A stretch of 64,000 bases of DNA from contig JAYKKM010000263.1 in the NCBI GenBank assembly GCA_035772405.1, forward strand, positions 3,036,001 through 3,100,000. Reading direction: 5' to 3'. This document shows positions 42,481 through 53,003 of this stretch, piece after piece (the stretch's first letter is position 1; each line of letters starts with the position of its first letter). Source of the DNA: Chrysogorgia sp. JL179-B06. Taxonomy: Eukaryota > Cnidaria > Anthozoa > Scleralcyonacea > Chrysogorgiidae. The notes below the pieces were generated by a model. That model had not been told where the DNA came from. It did not search any database and saw only the letters and a program-made list of their open reading frames with translations. The translations under genes and the position numbers were made by a program.

Positions 42481-45069
42481 TCATGACATATACTTTAAAC
42501 ATTGCTTGGTTGGTTTGCGCTCTGCTACAGTCTTCTTTATCTCACTCATAAAATCATGACTACAGTAAAAACACATTTCCTGGTACTCTTTATCAAAACC
42601 ACAATAACAATAGTGAAGTGTATCCTTAACAACACGAGGAGGTATAAGAGTGTCTTTTGCTCGATGATACACTAACAGTGATGGCTGATGAAGTGGCAGC
42701 CAAACCTTACTTATGTAATCATGTCTAAAGACATGAAACCAACGCTGTCTATAAAGACTGTGCTTGGCATAACTTGCTATTTGCACATGCTTGGCTTCTC
42801 TCCCCTGCATAGTGTTACCCATTTTGAGTGGACGGGAACTAATTTTCCAATATTCCACACAGTTGCTGAAACACTACCACCAAACAAAACCATAGCAGTA
42901 AAATAATTATCAGCTAAAGATGGCAGTTTTAAAAGATTTTCTTCACTCAGATTATATGTGGAGAAATATGCCACACAATCTCTAAGCTAGTCTTTAGACA
43001 GTTTTAAGTCACGGGAATCTCCTCTAATGGCATTCACCAAGTACATAAATCCATGTAAAATTAATTTTGAATCCTTGCCAGTAAACCTATAAGAGAAATC
43101 TTTGTCCCTTGACCGGTCATCAATCAACCATTTTGTCAGCAGTCTCTTTAACCATCCAGCCTTGACTTCACATTCCATTGCCTTCAAATGCTTTACCATT
43201 GGGCAAGAATGAGGTAAATCTGAAAGATTGCCTAGGTTTGCAGGTAAGGAACTGATTGAAAGAACAACTTTAAGAATTAAAGAGTGCAAATGCTGAACTG
43301 CATTATTTTTCAGATGCAGAGGTTCAACCACAGCTTTATCACAAAACCTGCCAATGAGTGGAAAGAATTATTGTCTTGAGTTCTTGCTAGCAATGAATTT
43401 TGTTATTTTAGACCTGTCTTCTTTGTAACCTTATTGGACAACCCCTTCTTAAATTGTGCTACCTGTTTAGCAACTGTAATTCTGTCCTCATACCTCCATG
43501 GCTTCCATTTACAACTAGAAGATGTACCAAACTTCCCACCAAGTGTGGTGAGGTCAGAATGGGGAACATTAGCAAAGCTAGAGAAGTATGTTGCAGCATT
43601 ATTATTAGTTTATCATTACTATTATAGTTCACCATTAAGGAATGCTGTGAATTTCATATCAGATGGTACAAGCTCAAATGAAAAACAAATTTGCATATCA
43701 AGAACACTGTAGGACTTGCTTTCAATTTTCTCCATGTCCTTTACCACATGATTTGTGTACCACCTTGTGATCCTCTTTGCAATTAGCTCCAAACAATAAA
43801 AAAATTATCATTAGGACTTGCTACTCTTGAGCCAACATTTAAAAAACTTACCAACCAAGACATCGTCCTACTTTCCAAAAGGTGCACCATCACCACCAAT
43901 TGCTACTTTGAATGAACCTTAATTTCCTCTCACCAAACCATACAAGTTTATCACTTTCCTTCCTAAAGGTATCAGTTTCAATATAAAAGCTACTTAGGGC
44001 AAGGAGTAGTTGTTCCAAATCTCTGAACTCGCCTTCATGGAGATCTACACAAATGCTGTCACTTAGAATGATTATGTCACCAATCTCAAGTTCCTGGATT
44101 TTATTAATTAGGGCACTATAGAGAAGTGGTTTGAGAATAAAGATACCAAAACCAAATTTAATTCTTTATTTTGCCAATTTACCCTTTTTTGTTTTCTTGC
44201 CATTGACATTATATTTCATAACAAGAGCAGATCTAGCTTGTTCATATTTGATCTTACCAATTAGCCCCCCAGCATACAGAAGGGAAAGTGATCTTACGAA
44301 GTTGTCATCAGATTTCTCATAATGTAGAAGTTGATCTCGTACTATTTTTTTGAAGCATTTTGCCTTGTGTTTTGATGTGTTGCATAAGATCATCGGTATG
44401 AGCATATTTCAAAACTGTGGCAATCATCCCATCCAAAGCAGGCTTCCGGTTTTCAATAGAACCTCCATTAACCTCTGTTGAGGCTAACAATGTCTCCTGT
44501 AAGCACTGCGCCTAGGAATATTCACCATACCACTTTCATTAAGGCTTGTTGGACTGATCTTTCTTGATGTCGATGTATTCAGAGAAACTTTAAATGCAGT
44601 TCCCCTTTTTGGAGTAATCTGTGGTTCAAGGCTAGAAATCGATGCCTCAGTATTTGAAATCTTACAGCATGAAAGAAAACATTAAATGCATGTAAGATGT
44701 TTTGCCTAATGTTGATCAATTGTCTCACAGAACAACAATGAAATAATTATCATTAACAGCCTATAAAAGTCTTCCTTGCACGTACAGTACAATACAGTAA
44801 AATACTTCCAAAATCCACATACAATTATATAAATACAGGTATTCAATACTGTCAAAAATCTACTTAATATAACAGCTAACTATAAGTAACCTACATTTCT
44901 CTTCACACGCTTTAGTTTTTTCCGCAGTGTAACAAATTATTTTGCTTTCAACAAGTATTTTTGTCTAACAGCAGCTCGTTGTATTCCAAGCTCACCAACA
45001 GGAAAACGATCTTTCTGGGACGCGTACTGAACTGTTCTTCTAGAAGCCCTTCTCTGCTTGGATCCCATG
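42481..45069 (-). pseudogene. decayed transposase-like gene of an unassigned cnidarian repeat family
   Basis: Reading leftward from an ATG at about 45069: MGSKQRRASRRTVQYASQK and VGELGIQRAAVRQKYLLKAK, then a stop near 44938. The middle is heavily broken. Near 43590-43400 come FANVPHSDLTTLGGKFGTSS and YEDRITVAKQVAQFKKGL. Next are VEPLHLKNNAVQHLHSLILK and CEVKAGWLKRLLTKWLID (43331-42987), then AYFSTYNLSEENLLKLPSLA and GGSVSATVWNIGKLVP. The last part is QGREAKHVQIASYAKHS, RQRWFHVFRHDYISKVWLP and HYCYCGFD (42858-42481). I recall this order from repeated cnidarian proteins but cannot name the superfamily. Many stops and frame changes show it is dead. Confidence 0.55.
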
Positions 45070-45877
45070 ATGAAGATTATGCAGGCATAGCGTTACATGC
45101 TGCAAATTTGACAATTTTTGTTACAAACGTTCAGCAAATAAGAAAAGACCAAACGTTCTTTGCGAGTGCTCAATGGAAAGATGTACACATGCACTATGAT
45201 TTTACCTCGTCGCATTCTTCAGTAAATCAAGTAAATAATATATATTTACCTCTGCATTAGACCAACATATATACGTTTCTTCGATGTCTATATCGTCAAA
45301 TACGGCTTAGAAAAGCGTGGACAAGGAACAAAATTAAAGGATAAAACCAGCCGACCAATATACGACAAGAAAGCTCAGAGATCGGAGATTTTGTTTATGA
45401 GCGGGAAAATACAATACTAGGCTTCCTAAAAAACCGCCAACCAATTGTAAACAAGCAACCCGCTCGCGCATGAAATATGGCCGCGCTACACGGGTCAAAG
45501 AGAGGGCTGGGAACTAGTGACATTTTCGTGGTTGTATTTTTTAAGTAAAAGATCTTTTTAAACCACTTAAAGAGAACTTTCTTTCAAATTTAATACACAA
45601 AGTTAATTTACATTGCCATATCCCTTTAAAACGTTTGATTTTATTAATACCAGTCTGCAGAGTATGTCAATTTTCAACAAGACAGTTAAGAGTAAACATC
45701 AGCGATGCAGTCTCAAGTTTGACTTGAGACAAGAACTATGCACTAAACATTGCATCAATTGGTATTAAGTAAAACACATTTATTTTGGTTTATTTTTATT
45801 TAAGCTTCTGGTACAAGCTCGAAATACCCAAAATCTAATTGTTACTTTTTAGACCAAGGCTGTGTGACAAGTAATAT
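45070..45877. other. non-coding upstream of two relics
   Basis: It contains a small palindrome, CTCAAGTTTGACTTGAG, near 45712. No inverted partner for a transposon end was found and no gene is supported. Confidence 0.3.
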
Positions 45878-45880
45878 TCG

Positions 45881-46726
45881 ATGGTTATTTTTAAGAATAA
45901 AATAATTTGGCATAGGAAATTTATCAAATTTCCTCATAATGGGTTGTTATATGTTGATGCACTCGTGGTTCCGGAGGCATATCGACCAGAAATTCTGAGA
46001 CTAGGTCATTCAGTGCCTCTCGCAGGTCATATGGGCCAGGAGAAAACCTACCAACGCATAGAAAAACTTCTGTTTATCATCATGAAGCTAATGGTCTTGT
46101 GGAGAGATTTAATGGCACATTGAAACATATGTTTAAAAAATTTGTGGGGAGAGGAAATAGAGCATTGGGATAGGTATCTTCCATATGTCCTGTTTGCTTA
46201 TGGAGAAGTCCCCTGCAAATCGACAGGTTTTTCCCCATTTGAATCATTATCGTTAATTAAGGAAACCTGGGCTGGGAGTTCAAATGGCCCAAATGATTTG
46301 ATAACATACGTCCTTGACACACAAAGACGATTAAGTGATATGCAAATGATTGTGTATGAAAACCTAACGATAAAGCAAGAAAAACAAAAAAAATTGTATG
46401 ATGGCCGTAGTTCTAGGCGAAATTTTCAAGTGGGTGACCAAGTGTTAGTATTATTACCAACTCCAGGTAGTAAGTTGGAAACGAAATGGCAAGGGCCATT
46501 TAAAGTAACGAAAGTTTTCGACAATGGTTTAAACTATGAGTTGGACTGGGAAAAAGGCCAAAAACAAAAACGGGTTTATCATATTAACCTACTGACACTT
46601 TGGAAGACCTGGGTAGAATTAGGAATGTTCGCGGTATTGGGTCCCTCTCATGAACTTAGTTTGGAACGCGAAGTGAGTTTTTCTTCAAGGGATAATGAGG
46701 AAACATGGCAGGATGTGGAAATTTAG
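45881..46726 (+). pseudogene. Gmr1-like integrase, core deleted
   Basis: The first piece holds the zinc-binding region: LYVDALVVPEAYRPEILRL, then GHSVPLAGHMGQEKTYQRI. It then jumps to HHEANGLVERFNGTLKHM, the end of the catalytic core with its glutamate, so the part with both catalytic aspartates is deleted near 46074. After a frame change near 46145 the C-terminal part has HWDRYLPYVLFAYGEVP, NFQVGDQVLVLLPT and WQGPFKVTKVFDNG. The frame closes at TAG 46724-46726, directly before reverse-transcriptase sequence in the same frame. It cannot integrate DNA. Confidence 0.82.
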
Positions 46727-48053
46727 AGCGATTTAACTGTTGATGAACGAGAGGAAGATTTGGAATTATTACGCGAATATGCGGATGTTTTTTCTAATGT
46801 CCCGAATCTAACGGATGTTATTGTCCATAGTATTGACACTGGCCAAGAGGGTCCAATTCGATCACCTCCGTATCGGGTGCCCCAGAGCTTAGAAAAGATA
46901 GTAAGCAATGAAATAGATAAAATGTTAGAAATGGGTATAATTCGACCATCGTCTAGTCCCTGGGCATCCCCAGTTGTGATTGTACCAAAACCGGATGGGA
47001 CTATCCGATTTTGCGTGGATTATAGGAAGGTAAATAAGGTCACAAAAATGGACGCATACCCTATGCCGCGCATAGATAAAATGTTGGATAAGTTGGGTGG
47101 TGCCAAATTTATTTCAACTATTGATTTAACTAAAGGGTACTGCCAAATACCATTAGATAGTCGGACAGTTCCGAAGTCTGCATTCGTTACTTCTAAAGGG
47201 TTATACGAATTTACTGTAATGCCATTTGGGATGAAAACAGCACCAGCAACTTTCCAACGAATGATGAAAGAAAGTGTATTACATGGATTGTGAACTTTTG
47301 CTGATGCTAATATAGACGATGTTGAGGTATCAAGCTACCCACACTTCCTTTAGTCAGCACTTGAGGGGTCTTTGCCAGGTATTACCAACAAAATGTAAGT
47401 TGGGAATGTCAACGGTTAATTTTTTGGGTCACCGGGTAGGTCGTGGTATTCAGCCTCGGCAGGCCTTGGTGGAAACAATAGAACAATTCCCTAAACCTGA
47501 GACAAAAAAACAGGTTCGTTCGTTTTTAGGGTTGGCTGGGTATTATAGGAAATTTGTTCCTAATTTTTCAGAGGTAGCCAAACCATTGACGGATTTAACC
47601 AGAGGGAAAGAACCTCGCTGCATTAAGTGGACCTTTCAATACTTTGAAAGAAATTTTAAAATCTTCACCAGTGTTGAGATCCCCTCATTGGGACGAAATG
47701 TTTATAGTTCAGGTTGATGCCTCGGCGTACTATACTAAGTCAAATTGACAAGGATGGAATAGAACATCCGGTAGTGTATGCTAGTAGGAAGTTACAGCCA
47801 AGGGAGGTTAAATTGTCAGTGACAGAAAAGGAATGTTTAGGTATCGTATGGGCTGTTGAGACCTTCCGTTATTATCTCTTTGGACGGAAATTTATATTGC
47901 AAACTGATCATAACCCCCTTGTTTGGTTAAACCAAACCAAAGATGAAAATCGGAAATTGTTAAGATGGGAGTTTAACATTGCAGGGATACGATATGGAAA
48001 TCGAACATAAGCCAGGAAGAAAGAATGTGGATGCGTTGAGTCGAGTGCCTTAA
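46727..48053 (+). pseudogene. Ty3/gypsy reverse transcriptase and RNase H, interrupted
   Basis: The reverse transcriptase has PPYRVPQSLEKIVSNEIDKM, GIIRPSSSPWASPVVIVPKP, FCVDYRKVNKVT, STIDLTKGYCQIPLD and VMPFGMKTAPATFQRMM, then a TGA at 47291-47293. The catalytic box follows as ANIDD instead of the usual YxDD. After frame changes come VNFLGHRVGRGI, RSFLGLAGYYRKFVPNF, then RNase H with VVYASRKLQPREVKLSVTEK and TDHNPLVWLNQ, and finally EHKPGRKNVDALSRVP before a stop at about 48053. Confidence 0.88.
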
Positions 48054-48313
48054 AAGCATGAGAATGGGAATGGAAAGGTGGGTGAGTTGAGTAGAGTGCC
48101 TGAAAAATGAATTAGTAAAAGTTTCATTAGCTTGGGTAAAGTTTCAGTTTGGCACTCCTTCCCATTAGGTGGGTGATTTTTCTGTTGAAGTTCATTCTTC
48201 TCGCTTTACCGTATTGCCAGTTTTGCTAAAAAAATGTTATATAGAATTATAATTTTATTTTTGTAAATTGGTATCAATCTCGTAATCGAGAATTGATGTT
48301 AGAAGGGGGAAGA

Positions 48314-48845
48314 TGTAGCGAAGGGGTTATGTAAATTGGATGCAAATTTACGATGAACACGGAGAATATAAAAAGGTGGGGTACATTCAAAAGGGGAGGA
48401 AAAAACGTGGTTCGCAGAGCTGACCAGAACAGACAGGACAAAGAAGAGATCGTTGGACAGAGGTCCGTATTAGAAGAAGATTGTTTCTAATCAAAACCAT
48501 TAGAAGTACAGGGCATGTGAAGGTCTTCGTTGGCTAGCCCGGAGTGCTGTGGTTGCGTGTTCTTCTAGATCAGCATCTTCCATTTGAAGTCCTGCCGTAA
48601 CAAAGATCTGTGTGGTTAAAGTCTGTATCAACTCTACCAAGACCATCACCGTGAAGTCTAGCAGAGGCCGCAAGGAAGAATTGGAACATATCCTTTGTTG
48701 CTTAGAACGTTCAAAAGCGAATTTATTGACTGTATTCTTATTAGTTACGTATGTTAGTTATGGTATGTTAGAAATTAAACTTAAATAATAAAGATTAAAA
48801 TGAAGAAAATAGAAAAGACCCACGTCGACGAATAGATTCGTCACA
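48314..48845 (+). repeat. 3' LTR of the Gmr1-like element
   Basis: A purine tract, AGAAGGGGGAAGA, directly precedes TGTAGCGAAG, and the right end is TTCGTCACA, so the LTR starts TGT and ends ACA, 532 bp. A TATA-like box (TATAAAAAG) is near 48368 and a polyadenylation-type AATAAAG near 48786. The matching 5' LTR was not found in the window. Confidence 0.75.
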
Positions 48846-49122
48846 ATCAGTACAAATGATTAAGAGCAGCAGTTTATATTGTAGCTGCGGCATTTACTAC
48901 AAAATGTCTTCCAAGTTCTTTTTCTGTCGACGTCAAAAATGTTATCGCACTTTAACATATATTGGAATAAATTACTTTTAAAAGGTTCAAAAGAAACACA
49001 ATTTTGTAAACCTGATGGTAAATCATTCCACAAAAACACAATTCTATTAAAGAGGAATTCCTAAAAAGTGATGTTTTACAGAGAATAACTCACTGCCATA
49101 TGACAAGTGAGTTCTCACTAAA

Positions 49123-49926
49123 TTAAGACCATTTTAAGTCGTTACTGACAATAACACGAAGATCATTATGAATGACAGAACGCTCTATAGGTTCCGTATC
49201 AAGACTATAGCAATAGTCTGAGAGATTTCGTTTGCAAGAAAATCTAAGAAAACACTTGGTGGCATTAAAATTTAACTCTAATAATAATAACGACCATTGG
49301 TACATAGCATTTAAATCATGTTGGAGAAGATTTCGATCATAAGGATTGCACATTTCACGGGAACACTTACTATCATCTGCGAACATTGCAACGGTGCTGT
49401 TTGTGGCAACATCAGGAAGGTCATTAGCATAAATTAGAAAAAGAAGTGGAGCAATCACGGTACACCAGAAGTAACGCTCAGAAACGAGGAAGCCAAACCC
49501 TCTGACTACACGCTGTTTACTATCTTGAAGATAGTCAGCGAACCAATTTAATAGAGAACCAGAGATCCCATATGATTTAAGTTTTAATAAAAGCTTATGA
49601 TGAGGGACGGAATCAAACGCCTTAGAAAAATCTAAATATACTAAATCTATTTCCTTACCAGAATCCAAAGATTTACCAATACAATGAAAAACGCTAAGGA
49701 GCTGAGTAATACATGATCTTTTATGACGAAAGCCATGTTGGAGATCATGAAAAGATTCTTGTATGGATGAAGATACTCTACTAAAGATTATATGTTCAAG
49801 AACTTTAGAAACAACAGATAATAAGAACACAGGTCTATAGCTAGTAATAAGATGACGATCGTCTTTCTTTGGGATTTGTACCATGTTAGCCATTTTCCAT
49901 TCTACAGGAAGTTTACCACAGAACAC
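49123..49926 (-). pseudogene. LINE 3 reverse transcriptase
   Basis: Motifs in order are VEWKMANMVQIPKKDD, TSYRPVFLLSVVSKVLEHII, LQHGFRHKRSCITQLL, VYLDFSKAFDSVPHHKLLLK, YLQDSKQRVV, then APLLFLIYANDLPD and the catalytic MFADDSKC. The box normally reading GVPQGS is altered (FLVSERYFWCTVIAPLL), implying a pair of compensating frame changes there. The fold is CR1/L2/Jockey-like. Probably inactive. Confidence 0.82.
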
Positions 49927-50041
49927 AGTGAAGAGACAAATTAAATAAAGCAGCTAAGGACGGGGCCAACGTTGAAGAACATTCTTTTAGCAATCGTGCT
50001 GGAATGCCATCTGGGCCTGTAGCCTTGGAAGAGGCTTTTCA

Positions 50042-50383
50042 ACCTCTGGTATCGAAACAGAGATTGAGTCCACAATTATCAAACTCAGAGTTTTTGCTGC
50101 TCTTATTATAAAGTGCTGGGCCAGGATTAGAAGAAATATCATTGGTGATATACCATTGTTGAAATCCATTGAACCGTGCAATCATGAGTTTTGCTAGCTT
50201 GGCAGAATTGTTAATTATTGCTGAAACTGATTCTTCTTTCAACCTCCTGTTTCTGTCATCGTTGCTGTGTACACTTTCTTCAAAACTCTTGTTGGATGTC
50301 AAACGCTGACGGATTTGTTGGTTTAGTTGACTAGCGATCTTTGGACACTTAAATTTCATCTCTTCACCCACGTGTTTGGACAC
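50042..50383 (-). pseudogene. LINE 3 N-terminal region with 2A-like NPGP motif
   Basis: A basic, helical N-terminus (QLNQQIRQRLTSNKSFEES) leads to NDISSNPGP at about 50117-50140, then a short linker and the first residues of an endonuclease domain (CGLNLCF), where the deletion begins. The frame closes soon after. Confidence 0.6.
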
Positions 50384-50412
50384 TTAAATTTCATCTCTTC
50401 ACCCACGTGTTT
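50340..50412. repeat. 35-bp tandem duplication
   Basis: GGACACTTAAATTTCATCTC plus the following TTCACCCACGTGTTT occurs twice in a row. It lies at the start of LINE 3. Confidence 0.9.
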
Positions 50413-50865
50413 ACGATTCTTCTGTTCGATGTGTCGATTTGAAAGTCTATTGTGGATCCACCCACATATTGTATTTGGGCGCAAGTTTAGGTTGCTTGTT
50501 TCGCGATTTCCCACGGCGTTCTTAGTATGTGCAATTCTCGTCCGATTTGGGTTATTTTATAGGTCTCAAAAATGTTTCCTTGTCCCACGCTTGGTAGTAC
50601 TCTACCTTGGAATCCTCGTCGATACGAGCATATACTTTTATACTTTGGAATAAAAGCAGAACTCGTGTTCAGATCTTCGGAGTCTATCTTAGCAAAAAAC
50701 AGTATCGCTCAACTTAGTGGGGAAAACATTCTCTTTAGCCCTCGTCATCCCAGCAGCTCAGCTCCTGCACTTGTTTTAAGAGTATTGCTAAGCCCACTCT
50801 ACTGGGCACTGTACTGATGCTTCCTAGACTACGGTTATTTACCCTGGTGACCCAGGTCCAGGTCT

Positions 50866-51130
50866 AGATGATCAACCGATATGGGTTAATGGACTGTGTA
50901 GTGAAGAAGAGCGTGCTACATCCATTGCTCTTTGTGAAACTTAGGCTCTGTATAACTCATTAACAGTAGCAGCATCCTACATAGCCAACGCATGGGTAGA
51001 CTGCTACGTAGACAACAGAGTACTTGTTCATTCATGGCAAAAGGAAGGCTCAAAAGCACCTGGCAAGACTATGGGGTTAAAACAACTTTTCCACCTAGCC
51101 TTAAAATCAAATTTTCATTGCTTCCCATCA
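50866..51130 (+). pseudogene. DIRS-like RNase H fragment
   Basis: A plus-strand frame reads IWVNGLCSEEERATSIALCE, a TAG, then TVAASYIANAWVDCYVDN, RVLVHSWQKEGSKAPGKT and GLKQLFHLALKSNFHCF. It aligns by eye with the RNase H of the DIRS element at 55.4-57.6 kb (VNGLWCDDERPLPIAVKE, then ARIDCYVDSTTLVNAWQRQG). The two have diverged, so they represent different DIRS families or ages. Confidence 0.7.
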
Positions 51131-51739
51131 CACACAAACGAGGCGGGGATGGCCTCTCTCGACAGCTGTAGAATTTGGATTGAGTCAGTTTGTGCAGGTA
51201 GTCGAGGTGAAAAGGTTTGTTCCAAAATATTGTGGAGAGACCTTTCATCAGAGTAAAACGTTCTTCAACATGCAATGTCAGAGAAAAGTTTAAATAATCA
51301 GAATAGTACCACAGTTGTAGTTGAACATGGCGTGAGTTTTCATATTGCGGACTAACAGCTAAATAGCAGAGAGATGGTGATTTCGCAACTCGTAAGATGC
51401 CTCATTGTACTTTTTGGCGTTTTGCATGTCATGGGACAGCAGTAATTTCAATCTAACTACGCCGATGAATCGCACTATTCACGTTCTTTCGGATCCAATT
51501 TTACAATAGTCACGAAATATGTGTGGCATGGCTGTGACCTCGATTTATATTGGAGCTTTACAAGTAGCAGTGGATCTATGGTAACATATTTAAGATCTAT
51601 GACCAGGATATGTCAGCATTCCGGAATTGGAGAACGAGTCTCCATTATTGAGGGCGGCTCGCTATTCGTGAGGAATGGGTTATTGCTATGCCTCAATGGG
51701 TATATCAACGTTTGTCCTTTTTTGGACATGTCGATAGCA

Positions 51740-52170
51740 TAAACCATGAGATTTCATCAACTAAACTACAAGACGTTGGCGCTTCTCCCACTGTTCTCCA
51801 TTGGTTTAGTAGTTGTCTTACAAATAGACATCAAGTCATGCATATTCATTCAGTGGTATCTGATCCATTACCTGTAGTTTGCAGCATCCCACAGAGAAGC
51901 ATTTTAGGCCCTCTACTTTTTACAATTTACATCAATGATTTACCGACAGTTCCGCAAAAATGTTCTTCAGAATGCTATGTAGATGATACGAAACTCTACA
52001 CTTCATTTTGCTCCAGCAGGCCTGGCTGTTTGAGGCGCATTAGAAATCTACATGGAAAAAGGCGCATTAGAAATCTACATGGAAAAAGGCGCAAAGTTCA
52101 ACTCACTACCGACACCAAACCGTGGATGAAGAAAACCCATCTAAAAAGAGATGACTTGAGAAAGATGTCA
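51740..52170 (+). pseudogene. LINE reverse transcriptase fragment
   Basis: The frame reads STKLQDVGASPTVLHWFSSC, LTNRHQVMHIHSVVSDPLPV, SIPQRSILGPLLFTIYINDL and the catalytic CYVDDTKLYTSF. Upstream and downstream parts are lost. A 27-bp unit, GGCGCATTAGAAATCTACAT plus GGAAAAA, is duplicated in tandem at 52033-52090, after which coding resemblance ends. Confidence 0.78.
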
Positions 52171-52174
52171 TAGA

Positions 52175-52738
52175 CATTGACAACGAGAGTGTAGATACGT
52201 CAAACTCATCCGATTCCGAATTTGAAGACAGGGATGTTGACATTGACACTGAAAAAAAATTTGTATGTAAATATACATACATATATAGTAACTACTAATT
52301 TTGTTTAAATTCCGATGTTAAAAATATTTTTTTCCAAATAAATTTTTATTCAGTTCCAGTCTCTACGCATCTTTCACCTTTTCGAACTCATCCTTTTCAT
52401 CTGTTACCATACCAAATAGGGTCTTGGTCGCTTTCGTTTCTGCTAGAAAAAATGGATGCGCAATAACTAGTTCCAGTACTACGCGGTTAGGTGTCCAAAT
52501 AAACGTTAACTGAGCATCATGCAGAATGTGACATAGGCATAATGAAATGTGAAACAGAAGTGCAGAGCGAAATTTGTCAATGCAGAATGTCAAGTGCAAT
52601 TGCATAATTGATTGTTGAATTTAATGCAGAATGTTATGTAGCATAATGAAATGTGAAATATAATTGTGAGAAAGCAACTTGTCAAAGCAGAATGTCAACT
52701 GAAATTGTATAATTTAGAATTCGGCAGTAATATATATA
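52175..52738. other. non-coding; short acidic open stretch then AT-rich sequence
   Basis: An Asp/Ser/Glu-rich stretch (IDNESVDTSNSSDSEFED) lies at about 52175-52260 without further support as a gene. A pair of similar GCAGAATGT units lies near 52515-52640. Nothing else was recognised. Confidence 0.3.
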
Positions 52739-53003
52739 GGTGACACTGAAATGCACTCCACTTTTTTTATGCTGATATGGAAATCCACTCTATTATTTTG
52801 TATTCCGAGTTTTTGTCGAGTTCGTTGTAGAATTCTTTGTCGACGTTTTTGCGTTATTATTATTGTCCACGGTGGAATGAATTTTTCCATCATAATAATA
52901 CTCAAAAAAGTTGACGAAAAAACTCGACGAAAACGGAATACAAAAAAGTAGAGTGGATTTCGATATCATCAACGAAAAAGTGGAGTGTATTTCAATGTCA
53001 CCC
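52739..53003. mobile_element. foldback MITE, about 265 bp
   Basis: GGTGACACTGAAATGCACTC near 52739 pairs with GAGTGTATTTCAATGTCACC near 52984. Pairing continues inward through GAAATCCACTCTA / TAGAGTGGATTTC and TTTTTGTCGAG / CTCGACGAAAA for about 90 bp. It has no coding capacity. Confidence 0.88.

Larger units (their letters stand above)
45878..48845 (+). mobile_element. Ty3/gypsy retrotransposon relic with integrase before reverse transcriptase (Gmr1-like)
   Basis: The coding order left to right is integrase, reverse transcriptase, RNase H, 3' LTR. The 5' LTR, gag and protease are missing. Integrase and reverse transcriptase lie in one frame separated only by a TAG codon, so the order is not a product of rearrangement. 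This is the gene order of Gmr1-like Ty3/gypsy elements, as opposed to the usual integrase-last order. Confidence 0.8.
48860..50383 (-). mobile_element. LINE 3, internally deleted (endonuclease lost)
   Basis: Leftward: an N-terminal piece (50383-50042) with NDISSNPGP, then an abrupt junction near 50040 to reverse-transcriptase linker sequence (ATGPDGIPARLLKECSS), then reverse transcriptase (49926-49123), then a C-terminal end (about 49110-48868) with FFNRIVFLWNDLPSGLQN in a shifted frame. The endonuclease is missing between the first two parts. Confidence 0.75.
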
